Source: Austwickia chelonae (GTDB lineage: Bacteria; Actinomycetota; Actinomycetes; Actinomycetales; Dermatophilaceae). Taken from it: a DNA stretch of 64,000 nucleotides. The DNA lies in NCBI RefSeq assembly GCF_003391095.1, contig NZ_CP031447.1, positions 1,240,001 through 1,304,000 of the forward strand, in the 5' to 3' direction. Each line of letters opens with the position of its first letter. Positions within the stretch are counted from its first letter, which is position 1. The notes beneath the pieces are model-generated. The model searched no databases and was not told the DNA's origin. It was given only the letters and a program-made list of their open reading frames with translations. The position numbers and the translations under genes are program-made. This document shows, piece after piece, positions 15,897 through 23,711 of the stretch.

Positions 15897-17101
15897 CTCC
15901 TCAGGTGGCTCAGGCCTTCACCGAACGCGGAGTCGTCGTGGTCGGGGTCGGGGCCGACGGATGGACCGGCCTGGGAGAAGAAGCGCGTCAGGCCTTGCGC
16001 GCGGCAGGCGTGATCATCGGCAGCCCTCGGCTCCTGGAACATCTCCCGACCTGGCTGGGTGCTCGACGGGTGGACTGGCGCAGCCCACTGCGCAGCGGCA
16101 TCCGTTCCCTCGCGGAGGAATACGCTGATCAAGGATTGGTTGTCCTGGCTTCTGGCGATCCGCTGCTCCACGGCATCGGCCGTACCCTCGTCGAAGAATT
16201 GGGCATCGCCCGTCTGCGCTTCCTTCCCGCACTGTCCTCGGTCGCCCTGGCCTGCGCGCGCCTGGGCTGGCCCCGAGAGGACATCGAGGTAGTCAACGCC
16301 GTGGGCGGCGGTCTGTCCGGTCTGCCCGAAGCCTTCTTCTCCGGCGCCCGCTTCCTCGTCCTCTCCGCAGGCCGCGACACCCCCTGCACGGTGGCCGCGA
16401 TGCTGACCGAGCACGGCTTCGCTGACAGCACGGTGGTGGTCCTGGGTGATCTCGGCTCCCCACGCGAACAACGCTGGGAAGGGACCGCTGCCACCTGGTC
16501 CGCAGAGATCGACGCCGGGATGAACGTGATCGCCGTCGACTGCCGTCGTGCGCGAACTCCCGACCGCCGCCGGTTGAGGAAACCAGTACGACAAGCGATA
16601 CCTCGACCGCCGCTTCCGAGCTGGGATGACAACGGGAACCTTTCTGCGACGACTGCGCTCGCCGTGATCATGTCGGCGCTCGGTCCTGCGCCCGGCGAAT
16701 GCCTCTGGGAGATCGGCGGGCCGGGAGTCTGCACAGACGAGTGGGTCCGTTTGGGGAGAGGTCGTTGTGCTGTGCTGTTGGACCGTCCACCAGACCCGGT
16801 CGTGAAGAGCAGCGGGCCGCCAGACGCCGTCGTCATGGCCGGAACAGGCTTGTCCCCGCGTAGTGTCGAGGCCTCCTGGAGGGCTCTGCGCCCTGGAGGC
16901 CGGCTTCTCGGTGCAGGGACGAGCGTGGACGAATCAGCATTGTTGGCCCGGTACCACCGGGCCATGGGAGGAGAACTGACCCGGTGGGACTGCGTTCGTG
17001 GGATTTCCTCGGCGGATCGGGGGCAGACCCGTTGGGCGGGTGGCGGCCAGATGGTGCTCTGGTACCTGGTGAAACCGCTCGTCGAGCAGGAGGGGCGGTG
17101 A
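15893..17101 (+). CDS. cobL: Precorrin-6Y C5,15-methyltransferase-like protein (CbiE/CbiT)
   Basis: CobL methylates and decarboxylates precorrin-6Y in cobalamin synthesis. The 402-aa protein has an intact-looking CbiE domain (about residues 14-215: VVGVGADGWTGL, GSPRLLEH, VLASGDPLLHGIG). Its C-terminal CbiT-like half is degenerate: the SAM loop reads WEIGGPGVCTDEW instead of the usual D-G-G-G-G pattern, and the following acidic motif is missing. GTG 15893 gives the expected N-terminus; the frame is open further upstream. No other cobalamin gene lies in the window. The stop overlaps the next gene (TGATG). Confidence 0.75.
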   Translation: MTPQVAQAFTERGVVVVGVGADGWTGLGEEARQALRAAGVIIGSPRLLEHLPTWLGARRVDWRSPLRSGIRSLAEEYADQGLVVLASGDPLLHGIGRTLVEELGIARLRFLPALSSVALACARLGWPREDIEVVNAVGGGLSGLPEAFFSGARFLVLSAGRDTPCTVAAMLTEHGFADSTVVVLGDLGSPREQRWEGTAATWSAEIDAGMNVIAVDCRRARTPDRRRLRKPVRQAIPRPPLPSWDDNGNLSATTALAVIMSALGPAPGECLWEIGGPGVCTDEWVRLGRGRCAVLLDRPPDPVVKSSGPPDAVVMAGTGLSPRSVEASWRALRPGGRLLGAGTSVDESALLARYHRAMGGELTRWDCVRGISSADRGQTRWAGGGQMVLWYLVKPLVEQEGR

Positions 17102-18219
17102 TGAAGGTCAGTGGTCGGGTGGACGCCTTCCAACGGCGTAGACCTGCGTTGGGTGTGCCTCTCGCCGTGATCTACAAGTACATCGACGACCAGGGCGCCT
17201 ATCTGGCAGCGTTGATCACCTACTACGGGTTCATCTCGCTCTTTCCCTTGCTCCTCCTCCTTTCTTCGGTGTTGGGCTACGCCTTGGAGAACAACCCTGA
17301 ATGGCAGGCCCGGATCATGGAATCGGCCTTCCGGCAGGTCCCGGTCATCGGGGACCAGGTGGAACGGGCTCAGCTTCAAGGCAACACCACTGCAGTCGTC
17401 ATCGGTGCGATAGGCGCGCTCTTCGGCGCGCTGGGCGTGGCTCAGGCGATGCAGAACGCTTTGAACGCAGCCTGGTACGTCCCTCGCGACTCCCGTCCGA
17501 ACCCGGTGATGGCCCGCGCCCGCAGTACAGCTCTGCTATTGGTGGTAGCGCTCTTCCTGGTGGCGACGACGGTGCTCTCCCAAGCGGACGCAGCTCTGGT
17601 TGCCATAGGGGTCAGCGACCAGGCGATCGGTGTCTGGGGGAAGCTGGTCTCCGGGGTGATCACCGGTCTGCTCTTCCTGGTGATCTCCCGGTACGGAACG
17701 AGCTATCCCGTCACGGTCAGGGAAGCTCTCCCCGGCAGCGTCCTGGGTGTCCTGGCTTGGCAGGGGCTGCAGAACGCCGGGACGGAATTCGTGCGGAGCT
17801 TCGTGGCCGGGGCGACCGCCACCAACGGAGTCTTTGCGGTGGTCCTTGGTCTTCTGGCGTGGATCTACCTGGCGTCGGTGGCTTTCGTGCTCTGCACGGA
17901 GCTCAACGTGGTCCTCGCGTTAGGGCTCTATCCACGGGCGCTGCTGACCCCGCTGACCGATGACGTCGACCTGACCGAGGCCGATGTCGAAGCCTATGCC
18001 GGAATAGCCAGGGCCCAGCGGTTGAAAGGATTCCAGACGGTACAGGTGTCCTTCGAACACGACGGCCAGTACCGAAGCGCTCGGCTGAGGCGGGAGGAAC
18101 GCCAGCGGTTGGCCGAGCTTGCGCAGGAGGAGACCTGTCGGCGGGCTGCCCAGGCCCGCCGCAACCGGGAGAACCGCCGGCTCGCTGGGAGGCGACAGCA
18201 GGAGAAGGACGCGGGCTAG
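17101..18219 (+). CDS. YihY/BrkB family inner-membrane protein
   Basis: This 372-aa protein has about six hydrophobic segments (for example YYGFISLFPLLLLLSSVLGY, VVIGAIGALFGALGVAQA, ALLLVVALFLVATTVLS, AVVLGLLAWIYLASVAFVL), the LNAAWYVPRD turn and FVLCTELNV, matching the YihY/BrkB family. The family was once called ribonuclease BN; its role is unsettled. The tail beyond residue 290 is charged, Arg-rich and probably cytoplasmic. ATG 17101 overlaps the cobL stop. Its own stop codon TAG is part of the -10 hexamer of the next gene. Confidence 0.85.
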   Translation: MKVSGRVDAFQRRRPALGVPLAVIYKYIDDQGAYLAALITYYGFISLFPLLLLLSSVLGYALENNPEWQARIMESAFRQVPVIGDQVERAQLQGNTTAVVIGAIGALFGALGVAQAMQNALNAAWYVPRDSRPNPVMARARSTALLLVVALFLVATTVLSQADAALVAIGVSDQAIGVWGKLVSGVITGLLFLVISRYGTSYPVTVREALPGSVLGVLAWQGLQNAGTEFVRSFVAGATATNGVFAVVLGLLAWIYLASVAFVLCTELNVVLALGLYPRALLTPLTDDVDLTEADVEAYAGIARAQRLKGFQTVQVSFEHDGQYRSARLRREERQRLAELAQEETCRRAAQARRNRENRRLAGRRQQEKDAG

Positions 18220-18222
18220 GTT
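18217..18222 (+). promoter_or_regulatory. -10 hexamer of leaderless promoter for the 69-aa gene
   Basis: TAGGTT ends 7 nt before ATG 18230; its first three bases are the stop codon of the preceding gene. Confidence 0.55.
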
Positions 18223-18229
18223 GGGGAAC

Positions 18230-18439
18230 ATGAACGAACGATGGACATGGACCTGCGTGGACGGAGACGACAACCCGGTGGAGGTCGACAGTATGGCGGC
18301 GTCCTTCGACTCTCGGGAAGAAGCGGAGTCCGCGCTGAGCAGCGGATGGGAGGAGCTCGCCGACGAAGGAGTCGAACAGGTCTCCTTGTGGTGCGACGGA
18401 GAACTCGTGTACGGGCCGATGTCCCTCCAGGAGGGGTGA
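18230..18439 (+). CDS. Small conserved-looking acidic protein
   Basis: This 69-aa acidic protein begins MNERWTWTCVDGDDNPVEV and contains SREEAESALSSGWEELADEGVEQ-like helical sequence, then VSLWCDGELVYGPMSL. It has no membrane segment or known domain. The leaderless promoter and dense coding pattern support a real gene. I do not recognise the family; its function is unknown. Confidence 0.65.
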   Translation: MNERWTWTCVDGDDNPVEVDSMAASFDSREEAESALSSGWEELADEGVEQVSLWCDGELVYGPMSLQEG

Positions 18440-18460
18440 TCACAGGTCCTGGACATGCCG

Positions 18461-18492
18461 CGGCCCCCGGATCGGACAGGGATCGGGGGCCG
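18461..18492 (+). terminator. Terminator between convergent genes
   Basis: A 9-bp stem (CGGCCCCCG 18461-18469, CGGGGGCCG 18484-18492) lies between the convergent 69-aa gene and the DUF3043 gene and could stop both transcripts. Confidence 0.55.
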
Positions 18493-18517
18493 TGTAGCAG
18501 GTGCTCGGAGGAACAGA

Positions 18518-19102
18518 TCAGTCGACGGAGGCTCCACGTTCGACGCGGGGCAGCGGAAGCCGGGCTCGTCGCATCGAGAGAGTACGACTCATCGTGTAGA
18601 AGAAGGTGCCGCTGGCAGCTTTGTATCCGAACTTGGCCATATGGCGCCGTTTGATGCCGAACCAGAGGAGCAGGGTGTCCAGCATGAAGACGGCGAAGGC
18701 GCCGTAGACGACCGAGTAACCGATCCGGACGAGCATGCTGGTCGGTGGGAAGAAAAGCAGAGGCAGGCCGATGAGGACGATCGGCATCAGGAATTCACCG
18801 ATATTCCAACGAGCATCGATGACATCGCGGATCCAGGCGCGTTCTGGGCCGCGGTCTCGGGGCATCAGCGCCCATTCCTCGCCGCGTCGCATCGCCTCCT
18901 GGCGTTTGAAACGCTGCTCACGTTCAGCCTGCTTAGCAGCCGTGGCCGCAGCCTTCCGGTCGGCAGGGACCAGCGGCTGCTTCCGGGCAGCTTCGGCTTG
19001 CTTGCGCTTGGGCGTGGGCCGGTTCTTGGCACCGACCCGTTCTGCCTCGGTCTGCTCCTGGAGCTTCTCCTGCAGAGACTCATCCTTCTTACGTCCGAAC
19101 AC
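18518..19102 (-). CDS. DUF3043 family membrane protein
   Basis: This 194-aa protein begins MFGRKKDES, has a Lys/Glu/Arg-rich helical N-terminal half, then two membrane segments (FLMPIVLIGLPLLFFPP and VVYGAFAVFMLDTLLLWF) and a basic tail. The layout RRGEEWALMPRDRGPERAWIRDVIDARWNIGEF is characteristic of DUF3043 proteins of actinobacteria, whose function is unknown. The start is GTG 19102, leaderless, 7 nt after TAGAGT. It is divergent from the dipeptidase gene. Confidence 0.85.
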   Translation of the reverse strand: MFGRKKDESLQEKLQEQTEAERVGAKNRPTPKRKQAEAARKQPLVPADRKAAATAAKQAEREQRFKRQEAMRRGEEWALMPRDRGPERAWIRDVIDARWNIGEFLMPIVLIGLPLLFFPPTSMLVRIGYSVVYGAFAVFMLDTLLLWFGIKRRHMAKFGYKAASGTFFYTMSRTLSMRRARLPLPRVERGASVD

Positions 19103-19109
19103 GAGGGCA

Positions 19110-19115
19110 ACTCTA
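19110..19115 (-). promoter_or_regulatory. -10 hexamer of leaderless DUF3043 promoter
   Basis: TAGAGT (minus strand) ends 7 nt before GTG 19102. Confidence 0.6.
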
Positions 19116-19211
19116 GGGCACCTTCCCGGCAGGTGGGGGCGATGCCTCCGCAGATGGACAGCTGTTCGCCAGGAGTCTTCGGGCTTTGCCACCACGGAAA
19201 GCCTCAGAACG

Positions 19212-19217
19212 TAGGCT
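19212..19217 (+). promoter_or_regulatory. -10 hexamer of leaderless dipeptidase promoter
   Basis: TAGGCT ends 6 nt before ATG 19224. Confidence 0.6.
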
Positions 19218-19223
19218 CAAGCC

Positions 19224-20618
19224 ATGAGTGACAAGCTGAGAAAGATTGCGCGAGAAAGCGATCTGCCTGCTGGGCGGCGGGACGAACTGGCCGATCGGGT
19301 GGCTTCGGCGATGCCGGGAGTCCGCGCAGACCTGGAATCCCTGGTGCGCATCCCCAGCGTCTCCCTCCCCAGCTTCGACGCCCAGGAGGTGACGCGGAGC
19401 GCCGAGCGGGTCGCCGAACTCTTCCGAGCCGAGGGGATGGACGTGGAGGTCGTCCGGATCGGGGAGGGCCACCCTGCGGTCCTGGCCCGTAAACCTGGAC
19501 CAGAAGGGGCTCCACGAGTTCTGCTCTACGCCCACCACGACGTCCAACCTCCCGGTGAAGAGTCCGAATGGACCACGCCGGCCTTCGAACCGGTTGAACG
19601 GGAAGGGCGTCTCTACGCCCGCGGTGCAGCCGATGACAAGGCCGGTGTCATGGCGCATGTGGCGGCCTTGCGTGCGCTCGGTGACGAGCTGGCCGTCGAT
19701 CTCCGGGTGATCGTCGAAGGAGAAGAAGAAGCCGGATCGGAGAGCCTCCCGGGGATCCTCTCGGCCTATGCCGACCGACTCGACTGCGATGCGATCGTCC
19801 TGGCCGATTCGTCCAACTGGGCGGTGGGCACTCCCGCGCTGACCACGACACTGCGCGGCAACGTCCGTGTAGTGGTGACGGTGACCGCCCTGGAACACGG
19901 GGTGCACTCGGGAATGTTCGGGGGCGCCGCGCCTGACGCCTTGACCGCGCTGTGCCGGCTGATGGCCACCTTGCACCACGAGGACGGCGCCGTTGCCGTC
20001 GCCGGACTACGTAGCGACCCCGCCAGCGACCTGGACTACCCGCAGGAACAGTTCCGGAAGGACAGCGGGATGCCTGCGGACGCACCCCTCCTCGGGACGG
20101 GCACCGTCGTCTCCCGGATCTGGTCACAACCTGCGGTGACGGTCATCGGCGTCGATGCACCCAGCGTCGACACCGCAGCGAACCTCTTGCTGCCGCAGGC
20201 GCGCGCAAAGGTATCCGTTCGACTGGCGCCTTCCCAGGACTGGGAATCGGCGTGGAAGGCTGTCCGGGACCACCTGCAGGACCGGGCGCCCTGGGGAACC
20301 CGTGTCGAGGTCGCGCTGGAGGACGGCGGCAACGGCTTCGTGGCGCCGACCTCGGGGCCTTACGTCGACGCGGCCAGAGCTGCCTTCGAGGACTCCTGGG
20401 GAGTGGCACCGGTCGACACGGGCATCGGTGGATCGATCCCCTTCATCGCGGAGTTCGCCGAACAGTTCCCTGCGGCAGCGATCCTGGTCACCGGGGTTGA
20501 GGACCCGGATACTCGGGCCCATGGCACCAACGAAAGCCTGCACCTGGGTGAATTCGAGCGGGTCTGTCTGGCCGAGACGATCCTGCTCGAACGGATCGGG
20601 CGACTCCACCGCGGCTGA
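19224..20618 (+). CDS. M20-family dipeptidase/metallopeptidase
   Basis: This 464-aa cytosolic zinc hydrolase belongs to the M20/ArgE/DapE group. Metal-binding motifs are visible in order: LLYAHHDVQPP, YARGAADDKAG (bridging aspartate), VEGEEEAGSES (catalytic and metal glutamates), LADSSNW and a C-terminal AHGTNESLHLGEF. The dimerisation lid with ALEHGVHSGMFGG lies between. The family includes dipeptidases and N-acyl amino acid hydrolases; actinobacterial members of this length are usually annotated dipeptidase. It is transcribed from its own leaderless promoter. Confidence 0.88.
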   Translation: MSDKLRKIARESDLPAGRRDELADRVASAMPGVRADLESLVRIPSVSLPSFDAQEVTRSAERVAELFRAEGMDVEVVRIGEGHPAVLARKPGPEGAPRVLLYAHHDVQPPGEESEWTTPAFEPVEREGRLYARGAADDKAGVMAHVAALRALGDELAVDLRVIVEGEEEAGSESLPGILSAYADRLDCDAIVLADSSNWAVGTPALTTTLRGNVRVVVTVTALEHGVHSGMFGGAAPDALTALCRLMATLHHEDGAVAVAGLRSDPASDLDYPQEQFRKDSGMPADAPLLGTGTVVSRIWSQPAVTVIGVDAPSVDTAANLLLPQARAKVSVRLAPSQDWESAWKAVRDHLQDRAPWGTRVEVALEDGGNGFVAPTSGPYVDAARAAFEDSWGVAPVDTGIGGSIPFIAEFAEQFPAAAILVTGVEDPDTRAHGTNESLHLGEFERVCLAETILLERIGRLHRG

Positions 20619-20619
20619 T

Positions 20620-20669
20620 CCTCACCTGCGTACTGGTCGTGGCACAGCGACCAGTGCGACCATGTGAGG
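20620..20669 (+). promoter_or_regulatory. Nested inverted repeats upstream of glycerate kinase
   Basis: CTGGTCG (20633-20639) pairs with CGACCAG (20648-20654), and outside it CCTCAC (20620-20625) pairs with GTGAGG (20664-20669), which abuts the ATG and holds its only GAGG-like ribosome site. It may be a terminator of the dipeptidase transcript or a structure that hides the ribosome site. Confidence 0.4.
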
Positions 20670-21833
20670 ATGCGAGTGTTGATCTGCCCGCAGCGTTTCG
20701 GGGGCACGCTGACGGCGGTGCAGGCCGCTGAGGCGATAGCGACTGGCTGGCGTTCCCGTGCCCCCGAAGACGAACTGATGGTGGCCCCGATCAGTGGCGG
20801 CGGCGCAGATTTCCTCGACGTCTTGTCGACCGCCGCCGACGGGGGAATCACCGTGGGGGCGACGGTCAAGGACCCTTTGGGACGCGAGGTTCCTGGGGTG
20901 GTGCTGGTGGTCGAGGAGGATTCTGGGCTCACCGCCTATGTCGAAGCAGCCCAGGCGGCAGGTCTGCATCTGCTTTCCGCTGCTGAACGTCGCCCCGGGA
21001 CGACCACCAGCCGAGGGGTCGGCGAGCTGATCGAGGTCGCTCTGGCCGAGGGCGCCACCCGCGTCGTTGTCGCGGTCGGTGACCTGGCCACGAATGACGG
21101 TGGTGCGGGCCTGTTGAATGCTTTGGGTGTGGGCTCCCCGGAGGATCTCTGCCGGGGAGGTGCAGGGCTGGCCGAGATCGGGAAGGACGCCCTCGAGGGG
21201 TTGAGTGCTCTTCGGGAGAGACTCTCTGGGGTGGAGCTGGTCCTGGCCACCCAGGAGGAACTGCCTCTGCTCGGCTTGCAGGGCACCTCTGCGGCTACGG
21301 CGGGCTCGCGTGGCGCGGACCCGCAGGAAGCTCAGATTCTGGAGCATGCGCTGAGCAGGTTCCGCCATCTTGCCGACACGGTGTGTCCTCCACCGACCGA
21401 CCTCTTGAGCGGCACGCCACGTCGAGTGGATCGGATGCCGGGAGCCGGCGCAGGCGGCGGGCTCGGGTACGCACTGTTGCTCCTGGGCGCCCGACGGCGC
21501 AGCGCTGCCGATTGGTGTTTCGAGGCGTGGGACTTCCCTGCACTGCTGGCGCACACCGATGTGGTGGTGACCGGGGAAGGCTGCCTGGATTGGCGCTCGG
21601 CCGGACAGGGAGTGGTCGCTGAGGTCGCTGAACTGGCTGGGAGACACGGACTGCCGGTCGTGGCGGTCGCCGGTACCGTCGAGGTGGGCAGACGGGACAC
21701 GATGACGATGGGGCTGTCGGCGACCTACGCAATAGCAGAGCGTCCGGCCGAGGTCGTAGCGGCAATGGCGGACCCCGCTGGCAGCCTCAGCGCTCGAGTG
21801 GCCAGGGTTGCAGCGACCTGGTCACCACGCTGA
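20670..21833 (+). CDS. Glycerate kinase
   Basis: This 387-aa protein belongs to the GarK/GlxK glycerate kinase family, which phosphorylates D-glycerate, usually at the 2-position. Family motifs are visible: LICPQRFGGTLTAVQAAEAI at the start, APISGGGADFLDVL, GVGELIEVAL with VVAVGDLATNDGGAG, and GAGAGGGLGYALLLLGA with VVTGEGCLDWRS near the C-terminus. The catalytic residues appear present. I chose ATG 20670 giving MRVLICPQ; GTG 20664 is possible. It stands alone, with no glyoxylate or galactarate gene nearby. Confidence 0.88.
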   Translation: MRVLICPQRFGGTLTAVQAAEAIATGWRSRAPEDELMVAPISGGGADFLDVLSTAADGGITVGATVKDPLGREVPGVVLVVEEDSGLTAYVEAAQAAGLHLLSAAERRPGTTTSRGVGELIEVALAEGATRVVVAVGDLATNDGGAGLLNALGVGSPEDLCRGGAGLAEIGKDALEGLSALRERLSGVELVLATQEELPLLGLQGTSAATAGSRGADPQEAQILEHALSRFRHLADTVCPPPTDLLSGTPRRVDRMPGAGAGGGLGYALLLLGARRRSAADWCFEAWDFPALLAHTDVVVTGEGCLDWRSAGQGVVAEVAELAGRHGLPVVAVAGTVEVGRRDTMTMGLSATYAIAERPAEVVAAMADPAGSLSARVARVAATWSPR

Positions 21834-21970
21834 CCGTCCCATGCCGGCGACGTGGGTCAGGACACCCTTCGTTGCTCGCGTAGCATTCGTACAATGCGGG
21901 CGGAACAAAAGCGGACCTCGGCCGCGTTGATGCCCCACGAAGGACTTCTCGACCAGCGGAGGACGACGTC

Positions 21971-22321
21971 ATGACCACCCAGAACGAGACTCAGGCGCAC
22001 GGTGTGATCCTGACCGATGTCGCGGCGATCAAGGTGAAGAGCCTGCTCGAGCAGGAGGGTCGCGATGACCTCCGCCTGCGCATCGGTGTGCAGCCCGGTG
22101 GCTGTTCCGGCCTGATCTACCAGCTCTACTTCGACGAGCGCAGCCTGGACGGCGACCTGGTGTGCGACTTTGACGGTGTCGAGGTCGTCGTCGACCGGAT
22201 GAGCGCACCCTACCTGGACGGCGCCACGATCGACTTCGCCGACACGATCGAGAAGCAGGGCTTCACGATCGACAACCCCAACGCGCAGGGCTCCTGCGCT
22301 TGCGGTGACTCCTTCAGCTGA
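21971..22321 (+). CDS. erpA: Iron-sulfur cluster insertion protein ErpA (HesB/A-type carrier)
   Basis: This 116-aa A-type carrier protein passes Fe-S clusters to client enzymes. The three conserved cysteines are visible in QPGGCSGLIY and at the C-terminal SCACGDSFS, the standard HesB/IscA signature. Length is normal. ATG 21971 follows GGAGGACGACGTC. A TACAAT hexamer at 21890-21895 is a plausible -10 with a leader of about 70 nt. It is followed by a strong terminator and is convergent with padR. Confidence 0.95.
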   Translation: MTTQNETQAHGVILTDVAAIKVKSLLEQEGRDDLRLRIGVQPGGCSGLIYQLYFDERSLDGDLVCDFDGVEVVVDRMSAPYLDGATIDFADTIEKQGFTIDNPNAQGSCACGDSFS

Positions 22322-22345
22322 GTCTCGCCGTCACGCCGTTCGGGC

Positions 22346-22375
22346 GGCCGCCGCACCCACCCCGGTGCGGCGGCC
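22346..22375 (+). terminator. Strong terminator between erpA and padR
   Basis: A perfect 12-bp stem (GGCCGCCGCACC 22346-22357, GGTGCGGCGGCC 22364-22375) with a 6-nt loop lies between two convergent genes and can serve both strands. Confidence 0.75.
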
Positions 22376-22395
22376 GTTCGCGTGTGGTCGCCTCG

Positions 22396-22743
22396 TCAGG
22401 ACGACACATGGCGCAGGGGGCGCCACAGGCGCCCGGCGACGGCGGTGACGGTGGCGACCAGATCGGACCAGGCCGCTTCGGCCCGGGCGAGTTCGGCTCG
22501 GCCGGCCTCGGTGATGCGGTAGCACTTCCTGGCTGGACCGGAGGAGGACTTGATCAGGTACGACTCGAGATGACCTGCTGCTTCGAGTCGCGTGAGTGCG
22601 GGGTAGACGGTGTCCTCCACCAGGTCGTCGAAGCCGGCATCACGGAGTCGGGTGACGATGCCGTAGCCGTTCTCGTGCTGAATCAGGCGGAGCAGGAGGA
22701 GGGAGAGGATGCCCTTCAGCATTTGCGGATCATGACCTGGCAC
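22396..22743 (-). CDS. PadR-family transcriptional regulator
   Basis: This 115-aa winged-helix repressor has the PadR signature: LKGILSLLLLRLIQ, ENGYGIVTRLRDAGF, TVYPALTRLEAAGHLES and YRITEAGRAELA. PadR proteins bind as dimers and often respond to small hydrophobic molecules, commonly controlling an adjacent exporter. No exporter adjoins here; the divergent neighbour is aat. The leaderless GTG 22743 lies 6 nt after TAGACT, and an inverted repeat overlaps that hexamer, so autoregulation is likely. The ligand and targets are unknown. Confidence 0.88.
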   Translation of the reverse strand: MPGHDPQMLKGILSLLLLRLIQHENGYGIVTRLRDAGFDDLVEDTVYPALTRLEAAGHLESYLIKSSSGPARKCYRITEAGRAELARAEAAWSDLVATVTAVAGRLWRPLRHVSS

Positions 22744-22749
22744 AGGACA

Positions 22750-22755
22750 AGTCTA
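22750..22755 (-). promoter_or_regulatory. -10 hexamer of leaderless padR promoter
   Basis: TAGACT (minus strand) ends 6 nt before GTG 22743. Confidence 0.55.
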
Positions 22756-22766
22756 TTTGTTAATAG
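22753..22766. promoter_or_regulatory. Candidate PadR operator
   Basis: CTATT-TGTT-AATAG is a perfect 5-bp inverted repeat with a 4-nt centre. It overlaps the padR -10 hexamer and lies in an AT-rich island between padR and aat, the expected place for an autorepressor site. Confidence 0.45.
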
Positions 22767-22804
22767 CTAGTACTGGACTAACTCCAGTTCATCAACACGG
22801 CGGC

Positions 22805-22810
22805 TATCGT
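22805..22810 (+). promoter_or_regulatory. -10 hexamer of leaderless aat promoter
   Basis: TATCGT ends 6 nt before ATG 22817. Confidence 0.6.
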
Positions 22811-22816
22811 GATCCC

Positions 22817-23542
22817 ATGCGACCGGTCGAGCCCCCGCCCAGCCAATGGGATCTCGGTGGTGCCGAGCCGCAACCGGGCGACGATCTCGTTGCCGTCGGT
22901 GCCGATCTCGAACCAGGGACCCTCCTCGCCGCCTATCGCTCGGGCCTCTTTCCGATGGGGCTCGGGGACGACGGCGAAGAGCCCCTGGGCTGGTGGAGCC
23001 CCGACCCCCGAGGTGTCCTCGAACCCTCGGAATTGAAGATCTCCCGATCTCTGCGCCGATCCCTCAAGGGTTTTGAGCTCACCTGGGACGTGGCCTTCGA
23101 ACAGGTGGTCGAGCGATGCGCCGACCCGACGAGGCCCGGTTTCTGGATCACCGACCGGATCCGCGAGGCCTACCGCACGCTGCACGACCAGGGATGGGCG
23201 CATTCGGTGGAGGTCTGGTCGAACGATGAACTCGTCGGGGGCCTGTACGGAGTCGCCATCGGTGGACTCTTCGCCGGTGAATCGATGTTCCACCGGGCGA
23301 CCGACGCCTCCAAAGCAGCCCTTGTCGGCCTGGTCGAGGTGATCAGCGCTGATGCGGATCATCGCCGGATCATCGATGTCCAATGGCACACCGAACACCT
23401 CGGAAGCCTTGGCGTCCGGGAGATTCCGCGGATGGAGTATCTCGGACGTCTTCACCGTGCTCTTCCCGCACCGAACCTGGCACTGCCCAGGGGGTCTCGT
23501 ATCACGTTCCGGGCAGATCGCTCCAGGAGCGGCCGCCGCTGA
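22817..23542 (+). CDS. aat: Leucyl/phenylalanyl-tRNA-protein transferase
   Basis: Aat adds Leu or Phe to the N-terminus of proteins beginning with Lys or Arg, marking them for ClpS-ClpAP degradation (N-end rule). The 241-aa protein has family motifs LLAAYRSGLFPMG, WWSPDPRGVL, FWITDRIREAYRTLHDQGWAHSVE and GGLYGVAIGGLFAGESMFH, and DVQWHTEHLGSLGVREIPR. Its leaderless ATG fits the promoter at 22805; earlier in-frame starts lie upstream of the expected transcript. Confidence 0.94.
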   Translation: MRPVEPPPSQWDLGGAEPQPGDDLVAVGADLEPGTLLAAYRSGLFPMGLGDDGEEPLGWWSPDPRGVLEPSELKISRSLRRSLKGFELTWDVAFEQVVERCADPTRPGFWITDRIREAYRTLHDQGWAHSVEVWSNDELVGGLYGVAIGGLFAGESMFHRATDASKAALVGLVEVISADADHRRIIDVQWHTEHLGSLGVREIPRMEYLGRLHRALPAPNLALPRGSRITFRADRSRSGRR

Positions 23543-23711
23543 GCGTGCCAGAGAGCCGCCCACCGATTTGATGGGTTCCTCACCTGGTACCGACCGCTCA
23601 GCCGCACTTCACAGGGGGTGTCCGCGCGTAACCTTCAGCTCATCGGATATGCCCGTCCACGCCCTGCCAAGAGCATCGGGGGCATCCACACTGACAGCGG
23701 AAGGTACACCA
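23543..23711 (+). other. ctaC upstream region
   Basis: This 169-nt stretch should hold the promoter of the oxidase genes. TAACCT at 23629-23634 with TTCACA at 23608-23613 (15-nt spacer) is a weak candidate. ATG 23649 is in frame with ctaC but would place extra residues before the signal peptide. Confidence 0.35.
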
